DNA from: Fermentimonas sp.
GTDB lineage: Bacteria > Bacteroidota > Bacteroidia > Bacteroidales > Dysgonomonadaceae
Length of the DNA: 64,000 nucleotides
Reading direction: 5' to 3'
Assembly: GCA_015478775.1 (NCBI GenBank)
Contig: JADMKP010000008.1
Coordinates: 120,076-184,075, forward strand
Shown here piece by piece: positions 36,112 through 44,258 of the stretch (its first letter is position 1; each line of letters begins with the position of its first letter). The notes under the pieces are model-generated. The model searched no databases. It worked only from the letters and a program-made list of their open reading frames with translations, and had not been told where the DNA came from. A program made the position numbers and the translations under genes.

Positions 36112-37128
36112 TTAGAATTCAATAAAGATTCTGAAAACATTACCACTGTTACCCCTCCAATACTCAAGTGCATCTTTCGCCTCTTCGGGTTTGTATATAG
36201 CGGTTACAAATTCATCGGGTACACCGTTTCGCTTCACATATTCAATAACAGCTCTAAAGTCTTCTGGCAAAGCATTGCGTGAGCCCCTTATATCCAGCTC
36301 TTTAGAAACGAAAAGTTTTGTTTCAAATGAAACCTCACTCTTTGCATAACCAATATAAACCACTCTACCTGTAAATGCAACTTCATCAATTGCAGTACGA
36401 TATGTTGAGGAAGCTCCCACTGCCTCAATTACAACATCAGGCCCCATCCCGTTGGTTATCTCATTCAATCTGGAGTGTAAATTCTCTGTAGCAGAATTAA
36501 TGCCATGTTGTGCTCCCAACGACTTTGCCAACTGCAGCTTCTTGTCGTCTACATCCACTGCAATAACATTCGCACCGCGCAACACTGCACGAATCACAGC
36601 ACCAATACCAATCATTCCGCAGCCAATTACCATTACCACATCCGTATCGATTGTGTTGGCCCTTGCAACAGCATGAAAACCAACGCTAAGCGGTTCTATA
36701 AGTGTTAAGTCCCTCTCAGATATCTCATTGTCTATAATCACCTTTTGCCACGGAACCACAATATATTCACACATTGCCCCATTTCGCTGAACACCCAGAG
36801 TCTCATTATATCTGCAAGCGTTGGGCCTTCCGTTTCTGCACGACGAACAATGCTGGCAATTAGTATACGGGTTTACAGTACAACGATTACCAATCTTAAT
36901 ACTCTCCGGCACATCTTCTCCTACATCCACTATAACAGCACTAATTTCATGACCAGGAATTACCGGAAGTCTCACCATTGGGTTCTTGCCAAGAAATGTA
37001 TTCAGGTCGGATCCACAAAAGCCAACATATTTTATCTTCAATAAAACCTCACCCCTGACCGGTTCAGGAATAGATTTTTCAACAACCTCTATCTCACCTA
37101 CAGCCAATATATTTATTGCTTTCATCAT
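36112..37128 (-). CDS. Zinc-dependent alcohol dehydrogenase (MDR), sugar acid dehydrogenase-like
   Basis: A 338-aa medium-chain dehydrogenase. Catalytic zinc ligands are in GFCGSDLN and GHEIS; the structural zinc cluster is CQHCSSCRNGRPNAC; the NAD-binding motif is VIGCGMIGIGAVI. The C-terminal GSRNALPEDF is shared (from memory) with E. coli LgoD, the L-galactonate 5-dehydrogenase, supporting a sugar-acid or polyol substrate. The gene lies between the aldo-keto reductase (26 nt) and the amidohydrolase (6 nt) on the minus strand. Threonine- or sorbitol-dehydrogenase-like roles remain possible. Confidence 0.82.
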   Translation of the reverse strand: MMKAINILAVGEIEVVEKSIPEPVRGEVLLKIKYVGFCGSDLNTFLGKNPMVRLPVIPGHEISAVIVDVGEDVPESIKIGNRCTVNPYTNCQHCSSCRNGRPNACRYNETLGVQRNGAMCEYIVVPWQKVIIDNEISERDLTLIEPLSVGFHAVARANTIDTDVVMVIGCGMIGIGAVIRAVLRGANVIAVDVDDKKLQLAKSLGAQHGINSATENLHSRLNEITNGMGPDVVIEAVGASSTYRTAIDEVAFTGRVVYIGYAKSEVSFETKLFVSKELDIRGSRNALPEDFRAVIEYVKRNGVPDEFVTAIYKPEEAKDALEYWRGNSGNVFRIFIEF

Positions 37129-37154
37129 TCTTTTATATACCCTTTACAAGATGT

Positions 37155-38087
37155 TTAACTATTTAACCATGTATCCCTAAAGCGAGGTTTTAAAATATCC
37201 TTAACCTCCATAAGTAGCTCCTCATCAATTGGTTCAGACGCCCATTTTAAATTCTCAAGCACCGAAGTTGACCTTGTGGTACTAAACAGGGTAGTTGCAA
37301 TTCTTTCATTAGAAACCGAATATTGTATTGCCAGCTTCTCAATACTCTCGCCCTTGCTCTTGCAATGATTTGCCGCCTTAACTGCCAACTTCTTCAATTG
37401 CTCTGGAGCCGGGTGCCACTCGGGTGCCCCTCTTTCGGTAAGTAAACCCATCGAGAACGGAGAAGCATTTATTACTCCAACCCCGTGACTTTCAAAATAA
37501 TCAAGATAATCTGTAAGTGAATCATCATTAAGCGTATAGTGACAAAAAGAGAGTATACTATCCACCGTACCCCCAGGCACATTGTCTATTACATATACAA
37601 AATGACGCAATGTTAGATTTGTAATTCCCACATGTCTCACTATACCTTTATTCTTAAGCTCAACTAACGCGGGCAATGTCTCCTGGCATATTTTGTCTAA
37701 ATCGCCAAACTCAATATCATGTACATTAATCAAATCGATATAATCAATATTTAAGCGTTCCATGCTTTCGTATACGCTCTTGATAGATTGCTGAGCACTA
37801 TAATCCCATGTGTTAACACCATCTCTTCCATACCTTCCAACTTTTGTAGAAAGATAATACCTGTCCCTCTCAATTTCTTTCAAAGCTTTACCCAAGACAC
37901 GCTCGGCTTTAAGGTGACCATAATATGGAGATACATCAATAAAATTAATGCCATTATCAATTGCAGTATGCACAGCTTCAATGCCCTCTTCCTCTCTAAG
38001 CGAATGGAATACACCCCCCAGCGACGATGCTCCAAAGCTTAGCGGAGAAATCTTCATTTGTGTGTTTCCTAATTTTCTATATTTCAT
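37155..38087 (-). CDS. Aldo-keto reductase, L-galactose/L-fucose dehydrogenase-like
   Basis: A 310-aa AKR TIM-barrel oxidoreductase. Catalytic tetrad: Asp and Tyr in FIDVSPYYGH, Lys in LSTKVGRYG and His in NVHDIEFG. Long stretches such as SPFSMGLLTERGAPEWHPAP and VDSILSFCHYTLND strongly recall plant L-galactose dehydrogenase and bacterial L-fucose dehydrogenases. It therefore likely oxidises L-galactose, L-fucose or a related aldose to its lactone with NAD(P)+. First gene of the minus-strand cassette with the zinc dehydrogenase and amidohydrolase. No export signal. ATG start. Confidence 0.85.
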   Translation of the reverse strand: MKYRKLGNTQMKISPLSFGASSLGGVFHSLREEEGIEAVHTAIDNGINFIDVSPYYGHLKAERVLGKALKEIERDRYYLSTKVGRYGRDGVNTWDYSAQQSIKSVYESMERLNIDYIDLINVHDIEFGDLDKICQETLPALVELKNKGIVRHVGITNLTLRHFVYVIDNVPGGTVDSILSFCHYTLNDDSLTDYLDYFESHGVGVINASPFSMGLLTERGAPEWHPAPEQLKKLAVKAANHCKSKGESIEKLAIQYSVSNERIATTLFSTTRSTSVLENLKWASEPIDEELLMEVKDILKPRFRDTWLNS

Positions 38088-38195
38088 TTGTTAACTTTTA
38101 CTTTTTGCTTCAAAAACCAAAAATATGTTACTACTGCAAAAATAGATTATTATACTAAAAGATGGCAAACATTAAAGATATAAAATACATACCTA

Positions 38196-38242
38196 TAAAA
38201 AGAAATCCATAAGATTGAAGGCTAACCTCCATACTTATGGAT
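38196..38242 (-). terminator. Rho-independent terminator after the FMN reductase gene
   Basis: On the minus strand ATCCATAAG and CTTATGGAT form a 9-bp stem around a 20-nt loop, followed by a T-rich tail. It lies 24 nt after the FMN reductase stop, isolating that gene from the sugar cassette. Confidence 0.55.
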
Positions 38243-38265
38243 CAAAAAAAATGCATGAGAATAAC

Positions 38266-38817
38266 TTAAAACTTATGAACCCAGGCCTCAAATGCTTTCA
38301 ACCAATCATCTAGAAACTTGCGGGTCTCAGGATTTGCTATTTCGTTAAACTCATTAAATAAAGTTGTTGTGTTGCCAATGTAAGCCTCAGGTTGTTGCAT
38401 CATGTAAACATCAACAAACACCATAGGCTGACGCAGTGCATGATTAGCAAGCGCACCACCAATAGCACCTATCGAGCTACTCACTACAGCACCAGGCTTG
38501 CCGCCCCAGCTATTTTGTCCGTATGGTCTTGAGCCCACATCAATAGCATTTTTCAATACTCCCGATATAGATCTGTTATACTCAGGTGTAAAGAATAGGT
38601 AACCATCAGCCTCTTTAATTTTTTTTCTAAACTCCACCCACTCAGCAGGAGGATTGCCATTATCAAGGTCTTCGTTGTAATGTTGCAAATTACCAATTTC
38701 AACAATCTCCAAGTCTAGAGATTCGGGCTGCATCTTAATTGCATCATTCGCAAGTTTTTTGTTAAACGACCCTTCACGTAAACTGCCCACTATTACGACG
38801 ATTTTTTTCTTATTCAT
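38266..38817 (-). CDS. NADPH-dependent FMN reductase (flavodoxin-like quinone/chromate reductase)
   Basis: A 183-aa flavodoxin-fold reductase of the ChrR/YieF group. The phosphate-binding loop GSLREGSFNKKLA, the TPEYNRSISGVLKNAID motif (flavin ring contact) and GGKPGAVVSSSIGAIGGALA are all present. Such enzymes reduce quinones or metals using FMN and NAD(P)H in the cytosol. Complete, ATG start. It appears to be a single gene, divergent from the ECF sigma operon. Confidence 0.88.
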   Translation of the reverse strand: MNKKKIVVIVGSLREGSFNKKLANDAIKMQPESLDLEIVEIGNLQHYNEDLDNGNPPAEWVEFRKKIKEADGYLFFTPEYNRSISGVLKNAIDVGSRPYGQNSWGGKPGAVVSSSIGAIGGALANHALRQPMVFVDVYMMQQPEAYIGNTTTLFNEFNEIANPETRKFLDDWLKAFEAWVHKF

Positions 38818-39133
38818 AAATATATATTTGTTAAATAGTTAGTTTTCACCTCTATAATTTAAATATAAACGCTTATCATTGATATTTGTTTGTCAATTAA
38901 ATATAAATATAAGTTATAAGTTAAAATACCAACTAGGGGAGTTGGAGGTGTAATCTCTTTCATGTTTGTAATTGAGTTTGATTTAAACAACTATGATTGA
39001 AATTGAAGAACATGATTTAGGGATTGATTTTAAAAATATCGTGATAAAAAGCAGTAAATACAGCACTTGTAAACATCCCTTTTTTTATATATTTTTGCAA
39101 TTCAAGAGAATTAGTTGAAGGTGGAGTAGATAC
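38818..39133. other. Divergent intergenic region (316 nt) between FMN reductase and ECF sigma genes
   Basis: AT-rich spacer without a credible gene. It carries the sigma-operon promoter at its right end (39067-39097). No terminator, repeat or riboswitch structure was recognised in the remainder. Confidence 0.6.
39067..39097 (+). promoter_or_regulatory. Promoter of the ECF sigma gene (TTG, 20 nt, TATTTTTG)
   Basis: TTG at 39067-39069 and TATTTTTG at 39090-39097, spaced by 20 nt and 36 nt before the ATG: a housekeeping-type Bacteroidetes promoter. Confidence 0.55.
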
Positions 39134-39694
39134 ATGGATATATATAACGAAGCAGATGTAATAACAGCATTGAAAAATGGCTCTGCGGAGGCTTTTGAAA
39201 TAATATATAATAGGTATGTTGGTAAGCTCTATAATTTCATACTTGGAATAACCTGCGGAGATGAATATATGTCGGAGGAGATGGTGCAAATGGCCTTTAT
39301 ACAACTTTGGGAAACACGCGAAAGAATTGACGCAGACAAGTTGTTAATATCATATCTTGCAACTATAGCCAAGAACACATTATACAATAAATATAAGAGG
39401 CAGACACTTGAGTATCTTTACAAAGAGACACTTTTGCGAGAGGAAGTAGAAGTGGATTACTCCACCGAAGAGCAAATAGAAGAGGTATGGCTAAAAAAGA
39501 CTGTAAATGAAATTATTGAGCAGATGCCACCGGGGCGAAAAAGGATATTTAAGATGAGGCGTCAGCAGGAAATGTCGACAAGAGAGATAGCCAATAAACT
39601 GGAAGTTTCTGTTAGTACCGTAGAAACACAAATATCGTTGGCTACAAAATTTATGAGAAATGAAATGAGGAAGTATAAAGATAAACTTTTTTAG
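39134..39694 (+). CDS. ECF RNA polymerase sigma factor (FecI/SusCD-associated type)
   Basis: A 186-aa extracytoplasmic-function sigma factor. Region 2 is seen in FEIIYNRYVGKLYNFILGI and EEMVQMAFIQLWETRE; region 4 in MPPGRKRIFKMRRQQEMSTR with IANKLEVSVSTVETQISLA, the promoter -35-binding HTH. It is followed 96 nt later by a FecR anti-sigma gene and then SusC/SusD, the standard arrangement in which the sigma factor activates the adjacent SusC operon on substrate import. Confidence 0.93.
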   Translation: MDIYNEADVITALKNGSAEAFEIIYNRYVGKLYNFILGITCGDEYMSEEMVQMAFIQLWETRERIDADKLLISYLATIAKNTLYNKYKRQTLEYLYKETLLREEVEVDYSTEEQIEEVWLKKTVNEIIEQMPPGRKRIFKMRRQQEMSTREIANKLEVSVSTVETQISLATKFMRNEMRKYKDKLF

Positions 39695-39790
39695 TTAAAC
39701 ATGTATAAAAGAAGGATACTCATTGGTGGTAATTAACTGATAGAATGTATTATTATTGAGACATGTTTTGTTAAATAAATATAGCAGGTG

Positions 39791-40669
39791 ATGAATAGTA
39801 TTGATAAGATAATAGAAATGGAGCTTGAAAGCACTCCGGATGAGATTGATATACAGACAAAAGAACGACTGTTTAAGAATATTAAATCAGGAATTGTGAT
39901 ATCTCAAAAGAAGAGTATTAGTGTAACTACCAGGGTTTTACGTTGGACTGCCATATTGTTGCTTCCCTTGGTTTCTTCTATCCTCACATATTATATTGTT
40001 AGTTCAAATACCATTAGTGAGGGTTCGCCCGTTACTTTTACTACCGGTTATGGCGAGAGAGCAAATATTACGCTACCCGATGGAAGTCAGGTATGGCTTA
40101 ACTCAGGTACTTCTGTAACATACAACTCATCGTTTAATAAAAAAGAAAGAGAATTACTACTATCGGGCGAGGCTTATTTTGAGGTAGCAGAAGATGCCAG
40201 GAGGCCGTTTGTCGTGCAAGCAAATGACATCACTGTGGAGGCTTTAGGTACATCTTTTAATGTTACGGCATATAAAGATGATTTGTTTGCTTCATCAGTA
40301 CTTATTGATGGTAGCATACGAGTTAGTGCCGATGGCCAGGAACGTATATTGAAAGAAAACCATCGCGCCACATATTATAAAGAGGGGAGCAAGCTTGCAA
40401 CGGATGTTGTTTTGGCATCGGATTATATATTATGGAAAGAGGGTTATCTATATTTTGAGAGTAGTTCTTTTGAGGATATTGCAAAGCAACTATCTCGCAT
40501 GTTTAATGTTAAGATTGAGTTTACATCCGATAATTTAAGGTCTATCAGGTTTACCGGAACATTGGGAAACAGCAGTATAAAAAATGTACTTGATATATTA
40601 TCGCTTACATCGCCAATGTATTATGAAATGAACGGAACCACTGTTGAGTTGTATTACAGCGAAAGTTGA
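39791..40669 (+). CDS. FecR-family anti-sigma factor
   Basis: A 292-aa inner-membrane anti-sigma/signal relay. A cytosolic N-terminus of about 50 residues binds the sigma factor; one transmembrane helix (WTAILLLPLVSSILTYYIV) follows, then the periplasmic FecR domain (GERANITLPDGSQVWLNSGT, LSGEAYFEVAED, VEALGTSFNVTAY) and a DUF4974 C-terminal domain (FEDIAKQLSRMFNVKIEF). A GTG one codon earlier exists; ATG preferred. It should contact the STN domain of the SusC protein encoded next. Confidence 0.92.
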   Translation: MNSIDKIIEMELESTPDEIDIQTKERLFKNIKSGIVISQKKSISVTTRVLRWTAILLLPLVSSILTYYIVSSNTISEGSPVTFTTGYGERANITLPDGSQVWLNSGTSVTYNSSFNKKERELLLSGEAYFEVAEDARRPFVVQANDITVEALGTSFNVTAYKDDLFASSVLIDGSIRVSADGQERILKENHRATYYKEGSKLATDVVLASDYILWKEGYLYFESSSFEDIAKQLSRMFNVKIEFTSDNLRSIRFTGTLGNSSIKNVLDILSLTSPMYYEMNGTTVELYYSES

Positions 40670-40930
40670 TTACTGACTAATCATTTTTATAACCACTAAA
40701 AGTATGATTATAGTTTAATGGTCAGAAGTCCTATGTGAATTTGCTATGCTTAATTAGAGCAAACTGTTTAACGAAGCCACAGCGTTAAATAATATTAATG
40801 AAAGTTAATCGATTAGTGCTTTCCTATCACTTTATTGTATCCAATATAACAACCTTGAAACTAAACTAATTGTAGCAAGTTTTGAGAATGAATGTTATTT
40901 TTAATTTGTGAAATCCTAAAACAAAAATGA
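40670..40930 (+). promoter_or_regulatory. Leader region upstream of susC (261 nt)
   Basis: AT-rich non-coding leader between the anti-sigma gene and SusC, the expected site of the ECF-dependent promoter. No perfect TAnnTTTG element is present, consistent with use of an alternative sigma factor. No coding potential recognised. The exact promoter cannot be read by eye. Confidence 0.4.
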
Positions 40931-43900
40931 ATGAAAAGTAAAATGTTATTGCTTCTGCTACTTATGTGGATGATTGCAATTTATGCAATTCCACAGGTTA
41001 CAGTTAATGTTACAAACAAATCGGTGAGAGAAACACTGAAAGAAATTGAAAAAAAGAGCGAGTATAAATTCTTCTTTAACGAATCGCTCGCAGGATTGGA
41101 AAAGCAAACCAGTCTGAATGTAAATGAAGCTGATATAGCCGAGGTTATGAGTAAGCTTTTAACCGGTACAGGAATAGATTACAGGGTTGGAGAAAATAAT
41201 CTTATCGTGTTGGTCTCAAAAAGTGCAGCTAAGACAACATCAGCTGCTGTAAGTCAGCAAACCGGCAGAACTCTTAGAGGAAACATTGTAGATCCATCTG
41301 GAGAGCCTATTATTGGAGCAACCGTTGTGCTTAAAGAAGAGCCATCGGTAGGTACGGTTACCGATTATGATGGAAACTTCTTACTGCAGGTTACAGGTGA
41401 CCCTGTGCTTTTGATTTCATACTTGGGTTATGAAACAAGGGAGGTTGCCACGCAAGGTGTAAGCACACTTAATATCACTTTATCGGAAGATACACAACAG
41501 CTAGACGAGCTGATAGTGGTGGGCTACATGGTTCAGCGAAAAGAGAGTTTGACCGGCTCACTGCAATCACTTTCAAGCGATAAGTTGAAAGATATCACTT
41601 CGCCTTCGGTGGAGAATATGCTTAATTCAAAGGCACCTGGGGTGTATGTGGCACCGGGTTCGGGACAGCCAGGGGCTGCAGGATCAATTGTTATAAGGGG
41701 TAAATCTACCGTTAACGGCAGCACAGACCCGCTATGGGTTATAGATGGAGTTATTGTGGGTAGCTCTGCAGGTTCGCTTAATCCTTCGGATATTGAGTCG
41801 ATGACAATTCTTAAAGATGCAGCATCTACAGCCATTTACGGATCTCAGGGCGCTAACGGTGTTATTGTTGTAACAACAAAAAACCCATCGGCAGACAAGA
41901 TGAGTATAACTTTCTCTGCAAAAGCAGGCGTAACAAATCTTTACAAGGGTAATTTGCAAGTAATGAATGGTGAAGAGTTGTATGATTACTACTCATCATT
42001 TAGTAACCGCGAAGAGATTGTTTTTCCAAGATGGAATCCAGAACTTAGAAACTCTAATTTCGACTGGTGGGATCTTGCATCTCAAACAGGTAATATTCAG
42101 GAGTATAACCTTTCACTTTCTGGCGGTACAGAGCAATTGCGCTCGTTAGTTTCTGTAGGAGTTTATGATGAGGTTGGTGCAGTAAAAGGGTATGATTATA
42201 CCAGATACAACCTTTTGTATAAAACAGATTACCGCCCGTACGAGTGGCTTACAATTAAGCCGTTTATTTCAGGATCACGCAGGGATATTAAAGATCAGCA
42301 GTATTCAGTTTCTGCGATGTACTCGGCTCTTCCATGGGACAGCCCTTTTGATGATGAGGGAAATATTGTAGGTCATTATTCCGATAGATGGGTTAACAGC
42401 AATAGCACCAACTACCTGTACAACTTGCAGTATGATTTCAGTAACTCAACAACTTATGAGTTTATGGGTAACTTCGACTTCGATATTAAATTTACCGACT
42501 GGCTTACTTTCTCTTCGGTAAACAATATCAAGTATAATAATTATAGTTCCAAATCTTATACCGATCCGCGTTCTTCTTCGGGTGAAGGTGTTGGTGGCCG
42601 CATTAATGAGTATCGTACAAGCATGCAACGCCTGTATACAAACCAGTTGCTCCGTTTTAATAAGTTGATTGGCAAACACTCAATAGGTGCATTGCTGGCT
42701 TATGAATACAATGATTATACTGGCGAAACATTAAGCTCAACAGGTATTGGATTCGTTCCCGGATTTCAGATTCTTGATGTAACAGCTAAGCCTGAACTTG
42801 CAAGAGGAGGTGTTTCGGAATGGGCTGTTCAATCGGTTTTCTCTAATGTGAATTATTCATATGACAACCGTTATCTTGGACAGCTTTCTCTTCGCCGCGA
42901 TGGTGCTTCAAACTTTGGGGATAATGCAAAATATGGCAACTTCTTCTCAATAAGTGGAGGATGGAATATTCACAATGAAGAGTTTTTTCAGAATGATGTT
43001 GTTAATCAGCTAAAGATAAGAGCTTCTTATGGATCGGTTGGCAACAGACCTTCGAGCCTTTATCCGCAATACGACCTTTATGCAGTTGCAGCAGGCAACA
43101 GTTATAATGGCGAGTCGGGGGCACTTATTAGTCAAATTGGAAACAAAGACCTTACATGGGAAAAATCATATACAGCAGGTGTTGGAATTGATGTGTCGCT
43201 CTATGATAGAGTGAGACTTACGCTTGATTATTATGATAAGAATACTAGCGATTTGCTTTATCAAGTGCCCGTTCCTGGTGTTACAGGTGTTACAAGGGTT
43301 TGGAGAAATATTGGAGCGGTACGAAATAAAGGTTTTGAGGCTATTATTGGAGTAGATATTATAAGCAACAAAGATTTGTTGTGGACTGTTGACGCCAATA
43401 TTGGTCTTAACCGCAATAAAGTTACTGAATTGTACGGACAGCGAGATCCTCAAACAGGTGAAGTGGCTCCTATTATTTTGGGTGATGGTGTAGGCATTGC
43501 TGGTTCGGCAAACAGAATACTTCGTGAAGGTTTGGATGCCGACACATGGTATATTCCTGAATGGGCAGGTGTAAACCCTCAAACAGGTGCTCCACAGTGG
43601 TACCGCACGGTAACTAATGAAAATGGTGAAGAGGTTCGTGAATTAACTGACAAGTATGCTCAGGCAAACCAGGTTGAGATGGGTGCATATACTCCCAAAT
43701 TCTTTGGTGGTTTTTCTACTACACTCACCTATAAACAATTTGATGCAAATATGGTATTTGGATATTCGGTAGGTGGTAAGATTTACAACTACTCACGTGC
43801 CGAATATGATTCTGACGGTGCTTACAGCGATCGTAATCAGATGAAACTTATGCCTTCATGGAATCGTTGGGAAAAGCCAGGAGATATTGCTACTCACCCA

Positions 43901-44191
43901 ATTGCAAGTTATAATAACCCGTCACTTTCAAATAAAGTATCATCACGTTATCTTGAAGAGGGTACATATCTGAAGATGCGCACTCTTTCGTTGGGTTACA
44001 ACTTTGCACTTCCACAGATAAATCTTGAGAATGTGAGAGTTTTCTTAACTGGAGAAAATCTGTTTACTATAACCGACTATTCGGGTGTTGATCCTGAGAT
44101 TCCTTCATATGATGGCAAGGTAGTGGGAGTAACTACAACAGTTTATCCTTCTACAAGAAAATTCTTATTGGGCTTTAATCTTACTTTCTAA
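40931..44191 (+). CDS. SusC/RagA-type TonB-dependent receptor with STN signalling domain
   Basis: A 1086-aa outer-membrane transporter. Signal peptide (about 1-20), STN domain (about 22-93, TNKSVRETLKEIEKKSEYKF), a carboxypeptidase-regulatory-like domain (GRTLRGNIVDPSGEPIIGAT), TonB box/plug (ELIVVGYMVQRKESLTGS, then KAPGVYVAPGSGQPGAAGSI), and a C-terminal beta-barrel ending in LLGFNLTF. With SusD it forms a glycan pedal-bin importer. The STN domain lets it signal occupancy to FecR. It starts a transcript with SusD (67 nt spacing) and the GH109-like gene. Confidence 0.95.
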   Translation: MKSKMLLLLLLMWMIAIYAIPQVTVNVTNKSVRETLKEIEKKSEYKFFFNESLAGLEKQTSLNVNEADIAEVMSKLLTGTGIDYRVGENNLIVLVSKSAAKTTSAAVSQQTGRTLRGNIVDPSGEPIIGATVVLKEEPSVGTVTDYDGNFLLQVTGDPVLLISYLGYETREVATQGVSTLNITLSEDTQQLDELIVVGYMVQRKESLTGSLQSLSSDKLKDITSPSVENMLNSKAPGVYVAPGSGQPGAAGSIVIRGKSTVNGSTDPLWVIDGVIVGSSAGSLNPSDIESMTILKDAASTAIYGSQGANGVIVVTTKNPSADKMSITFSAKAGVTNLYKGNLQVMNGEELYDYYSSFSNREEIVFPRWNPELRNSNFDWWDLASQTGNIQEYNLSLSGGTEQLRSLVSVGVYDEVGAVKGYDYTRYNLLYKTDYRPYEWLTIKPFISGSRRDIKDQQYSVSAMYSALPWDSPFDDEGNIVGHYSDRWVNSNSTNYLYNLQYDFSNSTTYEFMGNFDFDIKFTDWLTFSSVNNIKYNNYSSKSYTDPRSSSGEGVGGRINEYRTSMQRLYTNQLLRFNKLIGKHSIGALLAYEYNDYTGETLSSTGIGFVPGFQILDVTAKPELARGGVSEWAVQSVFSNVNYSYDNRYLGQLSLRRDGASNFGDNAKYGNFFSISGGWNIHNEEFFQNDVVNQLKIRASYGSVGNRPSSLYPQYDLYAVAAGNSYNGESGALISQIGNKDLTWEKSYTAGVGIDVSLYDRVRLTLDYYDKNTSDLLYQVPVPGVTGVTRVWRNIGAVRNKGFEAIIGVDIISNKDLLWTVDANIGLNRNKVTELYGQRDPQTGEVAPIILGDGVGIAGSANRILREGLDADTWYIPEWAGVNPQTGAPQWYRTVTNENGEEVRELTDKYAQANQVEMGAYTPKFFGGFSTTLTYKQFDANMVFGYSVGGKIYNYSRAEYDSDGAYSDRNQMKLMPSWNRWEKPGDIATHPIASYNNPSLSNKVSSRYLEEGTYLKMRTLSLGYNFALPQINLENVRVFLTGENLFTITDYSGVDPEIPSYDGKVVGVTTTVYPSTRKFLLGFNLTF

Positions 44192-44258
44192 AAGTTTTTT
44201 ATTTAGTAATGATCATAAAAAAGTATTTCAGAACGGAGAACATTAAAAAATAAATAGA

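Noticed and set aside
39017..39304. Minus-strand open frame across the ECF sigma start and promoter
   Set aside because: It overlaps the well-supported sigma gene and promoter, has no family features and low-complexity composition; a shadow frame.
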